From NCBI RefSeq assembly GCF_024220175.1, contig NZ_CP098502.1, positions 4,964,514 through 5,028,513 on the forward strand: 64,000 nt of DNA. The letters run 5' to 3'. The translations under genes and the position numbers were made by a program. How positions within the stretch are numbered: position 1 is the first letter of the stretch; each line of letters opens with the position of its first letter. Below the pieces are notes generated by a model, which was not told the origin of the DNA, did not search any database, and was given only the letters and a program-made list of their open reading frames with translations. This DNA comes from Paraconexibacter antarcticus (GTDB lineage Bacteria > Actinomycetota > Thermoleophilia > Solirubrobacterales > Solirubrobacteraceae). Positions 58,175 through 64,000 of this stretch are shown here, one piece after another.

Positions 58175-59485
58175 GTGGACCAGCTCTTCGGCGACCCGAC
58201 CCCGACGCCGGCCGCCGCGGGCGGTGCGGGGGACCCGGCCGCCCCGCTGGCCGCCCGCATGCGCCCCGCCACGCTCGGCGACGTCGTCGGCCAGGCGCAC
58301 CTGCTGAAGGAGGGCGCGCCGCTGCGCGTCGCGATCGAGGCGGGCCGCCCGCACTCGATGCTCCTCTATGGGCCGCCCGGCACCGGCAAGACGACGCTCG
58401 CCCGCATCGTCGCCGCCGCGGCGAACGCCGCCTTCGAGGAGCTCAGCGCCGTCGAGGCCGGACGCGCGGAGGTCCGCGCGGTGATGGAGCGCGCCCGCCA
58501 CCGGCGCCAGACGAGCGGCACGCCGACCGTCTTCTTCCTCGACGAGATCCACCGCTTCAACAAGGCGCAGCAGGACGCGCTGCTGCCCGCCGTCGAGGAG
58601 GGGGTCGTGACGCTCATCGGCGCGACGACGGAGAACCCGTCGTACGAGGTGAACGCGGCGCTCCTCTCCCGCTGCCGCCTGTACGAGCTGCACGCGCTGA
58701 CCGCGGGCGACGTCGAGACGCTGCTGCGCCGCGCCCTCGCCTCCGGGCTCCTCGCGGGCGGAGCGGGGACCGCGACCGCCGACGACGAGGCGCTCGCCTT
58801 CCTCGCCGACCGGGCGGGCGGCGACGCGCGGGCGGCCCTCGCCGCGCTCGAGCTCGGCGTCGCGACGACCGGCGGCCACGTCGACCTCACGGCCGCGGAG
58901 GACGCCTTCCAGCGCCGCGCGATCCGGTACGACAAGAAGGGCGACCAGCACTACGACGTCATCTCGGCGTGGATCAAGGCGACGCGCGCGAGCGACCCGG
59001 ACGCGTCGCTCTACTACCTCGCGGTCATGCTCGAGGCCGGCGAGGACCCGCGCTTCATCGCCCGCCGCATGGTCATCCTCGCGAGCGAGGACATCGGGGG
59101 CGCGGACCCGCAGGCGCTCGTCGTCGCCGCGGCGGCCGCGCAGGCCGTCCAGCTCATCGGCATGCCCGAGGCGATGCACCCGCTCGCCCAGTGCGCGATC
59201 CACCTCGCGCTCGCGCCGAAGTCCAACGCGGGCTACGTCGCGATCGCCGCCGCGCGCGAGCACGTCCGCACCCACGGCGCCCAGGTCCCGCCGCCGTACC
59301 TGCGCTCGGCGAACCGCCGCGAGCCAGGCTACGCGTACCCGCACGACCATCCCGGGCACGTCGCGGCGCAGGACGTCATGCCCCCGGCGCTGGCCGGGGT
59401 CCGCTTCTACGCGCCGGACGACGCGGAGGCCCGGTTCGCCGCCCGGCTGACCGAGATCCGGCGCGCTCGCGGGCAGGAAACCTGA
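58175..59485 (+). CDS. rarA: RarA/MgsA replication-associated AAA ATPase
   Basis: A 436-residue clamp-loader-like ATPase that acts at stalled forks. Walker A GPPGTGKTTLARIVA, Walker B FFLDEIHRFNKAQQDAL, sensor-1 GATTENPSYEVN, and the C-terminal tetramerisation part (KKGDQHYDVISAWIKATRASDPDASLYYLAVML, SEDIGGADPQAL) are all present and typical. GTG 58175 matches the leaderless pattern and the short N-terminal LFGDP start known in this family. It is a single gene. Confidence 0.95.
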   Translation: MDQLFGDPTPTPAAAGGAGDPAAPLAARMRPATLGDVVGQAHLLKEGAPLRVAIEAGRPHSMLLYGPPGTGKTTLARIVAAAANAAFEELSAVEAGRAEVRAVMERARHRRQTSGTPTVFFLDEIHRFNKAQQDALLPAVEEGVVTLIGATTENPSYEVNAALLSRCRLYELHALTAGDVETLLRRALASGLLAGGAGTATADDEALAFLADRAGGDARAALAALELGVATTGGHVDLTAAEDAFQRRAIRYDKKGDQHYDVISAWIKATRASDPDASLYYLAVMLEAGEDPRFIARRMVILASEDIGGADPQALVVAAAAAQAVQLIGMPEAMHPLAQCAIHLALAPKSNAGYVAIAAAREHVRTHGAQVPPPYLRSANRREPGYAYPHDHPGHVAAQDVMPPALAGVRFYAPDDAEARFAARLTEIRRARGQET

Positions 59486-59578
59486 GCTTCGGCGGAGGGC
59501 CCCGGACCGTCGCATTCACACCGGCGTCACCGACCCAAGCTCCACGAAAGCTGCCACGCGCTCGGGAGACCGGGCCCG

Positions 59579-59878
59579 GTGGCCGAAGGTCAGGACGTGA
59601 CCATTCGCCTGGTTCCCGCCCCACCCCGCACCACCACCCCCCGCCGCAGGCCGGCGTCGCGATCCGCGGCGGCCGCGACGCCGGCCGCGCCGGGGGTGCT
59701 GCCCGGCGACGTCTTCACCTTCCTCGACCTCGTCGCGGGCGCCGGCCCCCGCGCACGCCCGTCCCAGCTCATGGACTGGCTCGCCGACGCCCTGTCCTCC
59801 GGCCGCGCCGTCCCGCTCGGCTACGCGACGGGCACCGACGGTCAGCCGGCCGGCCCGCGCCGCTACCGCCTGCTGTAG
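59579..59878 (+). CDS. Small protein of unknown family
   Basis: A 99-residue protein starting at GTG 59579. The first 40 residues are Pro/Thr/Arg-rich and probably disordered; the rest (GVLPGDVFTFLDLVAGAGPRARPSQLMDWLADALSSGRAVPL) looks like a small helical domain, with a basic GPRRYRLL tail. No known motif. The ORF is weakly supported by codon bias and by the lack of a better reading frame on the opposite strand. Confidence 0.45.
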   Translation: MAEGQDVTIRLVPAPPRTTTPRRRPASRSAAAATPAAPGVLPGDVFTFLDLVAGAGPRARPSQLMDWLADALSSGRAVPLGYATGTDGQPAGPRRYRLL

Positions 59879-60103
59879 GCCGCGCCCACCGGCCATCCGT
59901 CCACGCGAGCTTGCGTGGGACATCCGTTTCGTCATGATCCGAACCGGCCGCTCCGTGCGAACATGTGTTTGCCGACGGTCCAGGGCCGGGCATGACGGGT
60001 CCCGCCCGGGACGTCACCACGCCCGCTCTGTGAGGTGGTTCACACATCTCCGGTCGTTCACGCGATCTTCAGGCGCCGAGCGCCACTCTGGACACCCATC
60101 CCC
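59879..60103. other. 225-base intergenic stretch, no gene seen
   Basis: Less GC-biased than its surroundings, with segments such as TGAGGTGGTTCACACATC (60031-60048) that look unlike coding sequence. No tRNA, hairpin or convincing promoter was found; it probably carries the promoter of the gene at 60104. Confidence 0.4.
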
Positions 60104-60448
60104 GTGCTCATCGACACCCACATCACCCTTGCCTCCGGGGACCGCGTCCGCCTGCGCCTGCCCCAGGGCCGCGAGACGGCGGGCGTCGGCGCGCTGCTGC
60201 TGCGCCTCGGGCTCGACCCCGACGACTTCGACGTGCGGCGCCTGCTGCGCTTCGATCCGCGCCGCCGTGCCGTCGTCTGCGCGACGCTCTGGACGGTGGA
60301 CGGCGAGATCCTCGTCGGTGTGGGCGGCCTGACCTACCTCGACGGCCACGTGGACCTGCTCGTCACCGACGAGGTGCTCGCCCCGGGCCTGGCCGAGGCG
60401 CTCCACGGCATCCTCACGGCCGCCCCGAGCGCCCGGCGCGCCGCCTGA
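60104..60448 (+). CDS. Small protein of unknown family
   Basis: A 114-residue acidic protein: IDTHITLASGDRVRLRLPQGRETAGVGALLLRLGLDPDDFDVRRLLRFDP, then CATLWTVDGEILVGVGGLTYLDGHVDLLVTDE. Strand-rich N-terminus and an alternating alpha/beta C-terminus. No recognisable motif or Cys pair. GTG 60104 is chosen; the frame is open to 60035. It precedes the aldehyde dehydrogenase-like gene by 50 bases and may be its partner. Confidence 0.5.
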   Translation: MLIDTHITLASGDRVRLRLPQGRETAGVGALLLRLGLDPDDFDVRRLLRFDPRRRAVVCATLWTVDGEILVGVGGLTYLDGHVDLLVTDEVLAPGLAEALHGILTAAPSARRAA

Positions 60449-60498
60449 ACCCGGCCCCGGGGGCGGCGGGCCCCGGCGGGAGTGGAAGAATCGCCCCC

Positions 60499-62112
60499 AT
60501 GCCGTCCACCGTCCCCGCCCACGGCCCGACGATCGCCTCCCGCAACCCGGCGACGGGCGAGACGCTCGGGACGGTGCCGGTCACCCTCCCGGCCGCGGTC
60601 CCCGCCGTCGTCGCCGGCGCCGCCGCCGTGCAGCCCCTGTGGTGGGCGCTGCGCTCGCGGGACCGCGCGCGCTACATGCAGCGCGCCGCCCAGGCCGTCA
60701 TCGACGAGGCGGACGACCTCGCCGCGCTCATCTGCGCCGAGCAGGGCCGCCCGCGCGCCGAGGTCGAGCTCCAGGAGCTGCTGCCCGCGATCGAGACGCT
60801 CCAGTGGCTCGCCGAGGCCGGGCCGAAGGTCCTCGCCGGCGAGCGCGCCGGGCTGTCGCGGGCGCTGCATCCGCTCTCGCGCGCCCGCTGGACGTACGAG
60901 CCGCTCGGCGTCGTCGCGGTCATCGGGCCGGCCACCGAGCCGTTCGCGACCCCGCTCGGCGACGTCGCGGTCGCGCTCATGGCCGGCAACGCCGTCGTCC
61001 TCAAGCCGTCCCCCCAGGCCGCGCTGGCGGGCGAGCGCATCGCGCGGGTCTTCGCCCGGGCCGGGCTGCCGGAGGGCCTGCTGCGCGTCGTGCACGGCGA
61101 CGCGGACACCGGCGCCGCGCTCGTCGACGCCCCGGTCGCGCAGGTCCGCTTCACCGGCTCCTACGACGCCGGCCGGGCGGTCGGCGAGGCCTGCGCCCGC
61201 GCCGTCAAGCGGTCCGTCCTCGAGCTCGGCGGCAAGGACGTCGCGCTCGTGCTCGCCGACGCGGACGTCGACCGGGCGGTGCAGGGGACCGTGTGGGCCG
61301 CGTTCGCGAACGCCGGCCAGGCGGGCGGCTCGGTCGAGCGCGCGGTCGTCCTGCGGGAGGTCTCCGAGCGCTTCCTCAGCGGCGTGCTCGCCGCGACGCG
61401 CGCGCTGCGCGTCGGCGACCCCCGCGACCCCGGCGTGTCGGTCGGCCCGCTCCTCACCCACGACCGCCACGAGCGCGTCCGGACGCTCGTGCAGGAGGCG
61501 GTCGACGCCGGCGCGACCCTCCACTGCGGCGGCCCCGTCGAGGTCCCCGGCCTCGGCGCGGGCGCGGGTGCCGGCGCGACGTTCTACGCGCCCGCGGTCC
61601 TCACCGGCGTGACGCCCGAGATGCGGGTCGCCCGCGAGGAGCTGCCGGGCCCCGTCCTCGTCGTCATGACCGCCGACACCGAGGAGGAGGCGATCCGGAT
61701 CGCGAACGCCTCCGACACCGGCCTCGGCGCCTCGGTGTGGACCGCCGACCGCTACAAGGGCGCCCGGATCGCCCGCGAGCTGCACGTCGGGATGGTGTGG
61801 ATGAACGACCACCTGACGACCCGCAGCGCCCCGCAGCTGCCGTGGGGCGGCGTGAAGGGCTCGGGCATCGGCCGCGCGCGCGGCGCGATCGCCCTGCGCA
61901 CCTGCGCCGAGCCGAAGGTCCTCACCTGGTCGCCGCCGGTCCCGGCCGCCGCGCGGCCCTTCTGGTGGTTCCCGTACGACGAGGCGCTCGAGCGGACCGG
62001 CCGCGCGATCAGCGAGCTGCGCTCCGTCCGCGACCGCGACCGGGAGCGAGCCCTCCGCCAGGGGACGCCGCCGATGCTGAAGCTCGCGCGGCGCGCGCTG
62101 CGGCGCCGCTGA
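60499..62112 (+). CDS. Aldehyde-dehydrogenase-fold protein lacking the catalytic Cys and Asn
   Basis: A 537-residue ALDH superfamily member. The cofactor loop FTGSYDAGRAVGE, the general base E242 in LELGGKDVAL and the C-terminal GVKGSGIGR region are normal. But the nucleophile in NAGQxC is replaced: FANAGQAGGSVER has Gly276 (codon GGC). The oxyanion-hole Asn of PWNxP is also changed, with GPATEPF putting Thr146 there. The protein should therefore not oxidise aldehydes. A C-terminal tail of about 60 residues ends in Arg-rich LARRALRRR. The adjacent unknown gene and this protein may be linked. Hexamer GAAGAAT lies upstream but no clear promoter. Confidence 0.8.
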   Translation: MPSTVPAHGPTIASRNPATGETLGTVPVTLPAAVPAVVAGAAAVQPLWWALRSRDRARYMQRAAQAVIDEADDLAALICAEQGRPRAEVELQELLPAIETLQWLAEAGPKVLAGERAGLSRALHPLSRARWTYEPLGVVAVIGPATEPFATPLGDVAVALMAGNAVVLKPSPQAALAGERIARVFARAGLPEGLLRVVHGDADTGAALVDAPVAQVRFTGSYDAGRAVGEACARAVKRSVLELGGKDVALVLADADVDRAVQGTVWAAFANAGQAGGSVERAVVLREVSERFLSGVLAATRALRVGDPRDPGVSVGPLLTHDRHERVRTLVQEAVDAGATLHCGGPVEVPGLGAGAGAGATFYAPAVLTGVTPEMRVAREELPGPVLVVMTADTEEEAIRIANASDTGLGASVWTADRYKGARIARELHVGMVWMNDHLTTRSAPQLPWGGVKGSGIGRARGAIALRTCAEPKVLTWSPPVPAAARPFWWFPYDEALERTGRAISELRSVRDRDRERALRQGTPPMLKLARRALRRR

Positions 62113-62154
62113 CCGGTGTCCCGCCCCGCGCCGCCGACGTCCCACCCCGCCGAC

Positions 62155-62191
62155 TGACAGCTCAGGCAGACCTGTCCTGCGTCAGCTGTCA
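62155..62191. repeat. Palindromic repeat, TGACAGCTCA type, copy 2
   Basis: TGACAGCTCAGGCAG pairs with CTGCGTCAGCTGTCA, and flanking CGACTGACAGCTCA and the following CATTCGGCG match copy 1 at 13717. Again it lies between convergent genes (62112 and 62214). Confidence 0.8.
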
Positions 62192-62213
62192 TTCGGCGAG
62201 GCGCCCCCGGCGT

Positions 62214-63020
62214 CTACGCCGCGCGGGCGCTCGGCACGAACCGCATCCGCGGGGGCAGCAGCGGGACGAGGACGCGGCGGACGTACTCGGCGCCGCCCGC
62301 GACGGCGAGACCGCGCAGCGGGTCCCACCGCAGGCCGTACTGGCGCCGGATGTCCGGCGGCAGCAGCCCGATCGTGATCTGGTTCGCGAGCTCGACGAGC
62401 GGGCGCGCCGGCAGCGGGACCGGCGGGCGCAGGACGATGTCGATCCCGAGCTCGCGGGCCGTCGGCGTGACGACGAGGTCCCCCGACGCGAGCATCCGCT
62501 CGACGTAGCCCGCGAAGTCGACGGAGGTGGCGGGCATGTCGTCGTCGGCGAGGCCGAAGAGCCGGCCGAGGACGCGGTAGTCGGCCCAGTAGCCCTCGCG
62601 CTCGGCGTCGTTCAGCGGGCGGACGTAGCGCTCATAGACGAGCAGCGAGGAGTCGGCGAGCGCGCCGAGGACCCAGAGCAGGAGCGCCGGGTCGCTCGCC
62701 GCGTACGGCGTCCCGGCCGGGAACGGGCCCGCGTCGTCCGGGAGCGTCCCGCGGACTTCGGCGTGCCGGGCACGGACGCGGGCGCAGACCTGCTCGGCCC
62801 GCTTCCGTGGCCCCCAGGTGATGAGGTCCAGGACGTCCGCCGTGCGCCGCAACCGCGCGTACGGATCGTCCAGGTCGCCCGTCGACATGAAGAAGCCCTC
62901 GAAGGCGACGGGGTGCGCGGCCATCATGAGCAGCGCCCGGGGACCGGCGAGCGCGACCGCCTGCTCCCGGTGGACCCGGCGGATCATCGCGTCGTCGTCG
63001 AAGAAGGAGCGAGCGGGCAT
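62214..63020 (-). CDS. DUF2236/MpaB-type oxygenase-like protein
   Basis: A 268-residue protein with the DUF2236 (ER-bound oxygenase, MpaB') pattern: REQAVALAGPRALLMMAAHPVAFEGF, TADVLDLITWG, LLLWVLGALADSSLLVYERYVRPL and ADYRVLGRLFGL. The fold may bind haem, as in latex-clearing protein (Lcp) relatives. Ligand His residues are consistent with AAHP in the first helix. The ATG 63020 lies 8 bases after TACCTT and follows GGGGGA. It diverges from the precorrin-2 dehydrogenase gene, a haem-pathway enzyme, though a link is only suggestive. Confidence 0.75.
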   Translation of the reverse strand: MPARSFFDDDAMIRRVHREQAVALAGPRALLMMAAHPVAFEGFFMSTGDLDDPYARLRRTADVLDLITWGPRKRAEQVCARVRARHAEVRGTLPDDAGPFPAGTPYAASDPALLLWVLGALADSSLLVYERYVRPLNDAEREGYWADYRVLGRLFGLADDDMPATSVDFAGYVERMLASGDLVVTPTARELGIDIVLRPPVPLPARPLVELANQITIGLLPPDIRRQYGLRWDPLRGLAVAGGAEYVRRVLVPLLPPRMRFVPSARAA

Positions 63021-63057
63021 CGTCCCCCAAGGTACGACGACTACCCTTAGACGGACC

Positions 63058-63798
63058 ATGCCTGCCGCCGCGTACGCCGGGAAGGAATGCGTCTGCCAGT
63101 TCAAGCGCGGGATCTGTGATCAGACCTGCGTGAAGGACATGCTGGCGACGCCCTTCTACATCGCCTGCCTGAAGCTGCGCGGCCGTCGCTGCGTCGTCGT
63201 CGGTGGCGGCGCGATGGGGCTGGAGAAGACCGAGGGCCTGCTCGCCTGCGACGGCGACGTGACGGTCATCGCACCGGAGGCCGGGCCCGAGCTCGAGGCC
63301 CTGGCCGCCGAGGGGTCGATCCGCTGGGAGGCCCGCGAGTACGCCGGCCCCGAGGACCTCGAAGGCATCTTCATGGTCATCGCCTGCACCGACGACACCG
63401 ACACGAACATCCGCATCTACGACGACGCCGAGCGCCGGGCGATGCTCGTGAACATCGTCGACGTGCCGCCGCTGTGCAACTTCATCCTCCCCGCGATCGT
63501 CCGCATGGGCCCGCTCGCCGTCGCCATCTCGACCGCCGGCGCGTCCCCCGCCCTGGCCAAGCGGATGAAGCGCGAGATCTCCGAGCTCTTCGGCGAGGAG
63601 TACGCGACGCTCGCGATCATGCTCAACGACGCCCGCGGCTGGGCCAAGGGCACCCTCCCGACCTACCAGGACCGCAAGGCCTTCTTCGAGGAGATCGTCA
63701 ACGGCGAGCCGGACCCGATCGCGCTCCTGCGCGCCGGGGACAGCGCGGCGGTGCTCGAGCTCATCGCGCGGGCGCAGCAGGCGCACCAGCCGGCGTAA
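63058..63798 (+). CDS. Precorrin-2 dehydrogenase/sirohydrochlorin ferrochelatase-like protein with Cys-rich N-terminus
   Basis: A 246-residue protein with the CysG N-terminal/Met8 fold: FYIACLKLRGRRCVVVGGGAMGLEKTEGLL (NAD-binding GGGxxG), VTVIAPEAGPELEAL, VIACTDDTDTNIRIYDDAERRAMLVNIVDVPPLCNFILPAIVRMGPLAVAISTAGASPALAKRMKREI. It should oxidise precorrin-2 to sirohydrochlorin in siroheme synthesis. The first 24 residues are an addition not usual for the family with four Cys: C11, C13, C20, C24. It may bind an Fe-S cluster or zinc. ATG 63058 is preceded by TACCCT at 63042-63047. Confidence 0.85.
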   Translation: MPAAAYAGKECVCQFKRGICDQTCVKDMLATPFYIACLKLRGRRCVVVGGGAMGLEKTEGLLACDGDVTVIAPEAGPELEALAAEGSIRWEAREYAGPEDLEGIFMVIACTDDTDTNIRIYDDAERRAMLVNIVDVPPLCNFILPAIVRMGPLAVAISTAGASPALAKRMKREISELFGEEYATLAIMLNDARGWAKGTLPTYQDRKAFFEEIVNGEPDPIALLRAGDSAAVLELIARAQQAHQPA

Positions 63799-64000
63799 GG
63801 CGTTTCGGCGTCCGCTCGCGCTTCCGCGGAAGTGTCGGCGGTGTGGGGCGTTTACGGCGGCTGAGACGGCGGACGGGCGTGGCGGCGGTGCGGGCGTGGG
63901 CGTCTGGGCCGACCTTTCGGGGGGAGCTTGCTGCGAGATGCATGTAATAGCTGCATCTGGCAGCACCGTTCGGCCCACGGAACGAGGTGTGTCCGCTGGG
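63799..64000. other. 202-base non-coding right edge
   Basis: No gene is supported. It holds the hairpin at 63931-63963; the sequence after it (TTCGGCCCACGG) continues out of the window. Confidence 0.5.
63931..63963. terminator. Hairpin in the 3' region after the siroheme gene
   Basis: CTGCGAGATGCA and TGCATCTGGCAG pair over 12 bases with one mismatch, around loop TGTAATAGC. The loop is unusually AT-rich for this genome. It could be a terminator, a recombination site or the end of a mobile element. Confidence 0.5.

Noticed and set aside
59486..60103. tRNA or small structured RNA in the longest non-coding gaps (also 11746-11866, 34652-34797, 63799-64000)
   Set aside because: No cloverleaf, no conserved tRNA sequence such as GGTTCGAATCC and no plausible riboswitch fold by eye.
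60334..62145. A 603-codon minus-strand frame across the ALDH gene
   Set aside because: Antisense shadow with repetitive Arg/Gly/Ala content; the plus-strand ALDH fold is clear.

Overview
The window is about 64 kb of very GC-rich chromosomal DNA with dense genes on both strands, mostly short operons with 4-base start/stop overlaps. Codon use strongly favours G/C at third positions. Many starts are GTG, and many lie 6-10 bases after an actinobacterial-type TAnnnT box with no Shine-Dalgarno, which implies leaderless mRNAs. A BldC-like regulator, actinobacterial-style SpoIID/SpoIIM homologues, DUF1385 and secreted GH2 enzymes fit an actinobacterium. I infer a Solirubrobacterales/Thermoleophilia-like genome (moderate confidence; no rRNA or tRNA is present to test it).

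Layout. 1-4.5 kb: end of a membrane protein, a GT4-like glycosyltransferase, DNA polymerase X, a SpoIIM-like membrane protein and thioredoxin. 4.5-5.9 kb: an alkyltransferase-like DNA repair gene with a complete IS982-like insertion sequence just upstream of its start. 6-9.2 kb: a type-2 isoleucyl-tRNA synthetase whose HxGH signature reads GSHH. 9.3-13.7 kb: two paralogous MerR-type regulators with cobalamin-domain-like C-termini that lack the usual B12 ligand motif, separated by a zinc-ribbon/PAS-like gene, all divergent from an HD-GYP membrane protein and an ICMT-like methyltransferase. 13.8-21 kb: BldC-like protein, MATE exporter, lipoprotein, PLP aminotransferase, secreted trypsin-like protease, fumarase and a two-repeat lipoprotein. 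21-29 kb: a cell-envelope glycan group (mannosyltransferase-like GT, GtrA, secreted esterase, GT39, GT2) and an OmpR/HK two-component system. 29-41.5 kb: RTX-repeat protein, two secreted GH2 enzymes, succinate-semialdehyde dehydrogenase, SpoIID-like protein, MaoC hydratase, ABC1 kinase and a stand-alone 5'-3' exonuclease. 41.5-55 kb: unusual SDR, AbiEi/DUF559 protein, YchF, PAP2 phosphatase, lipid kinase, cardiolipin synthase-like enzyme, methylmalonyl-CoA epimerase, LemA, MFS/TetR pair, short FtsH and a HipA-like/DUF3037 pair. 55-64 kb: nitronate monooxygenase-like protein, DUF1385, M20 peptidase, RarA, two unknown small genes, an aldehyde-dehydrogenase-like protein lacking its catalytic Cys and Asn, a DUF2236 protein and a precorrin-2 dehydrogenase with a Cys-rich N-terminus.

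How genes act together. Envelope and lipid functions recur (GTs, GtrA, GT39, PAP2, DAGK-like kinase, PLD-type synthase, GH2, SpoIID/M), as do cofactor and carbon metabolism (fumarase, epimerase, ALDH, siroheme). Three kinds of palindromic sequence punctuate gene ends: a GTGAATGAAG-type repeat (three copies), a TGACAGCTCA-type repeat (two copies) and one 84-base hairpin. Several sit between convergent genes and probably act as bidirectional terminators. The most original regions are the MerR/zinc-PAS/MerR cluster with its 11-bp-spaced direct repeats, the HipA-like/DUF3037 pair, the catalytically altered ALDH and the GxHH IleRS. No CRISPR array, rRNA, tRNA, phage or conjugative element was seen.
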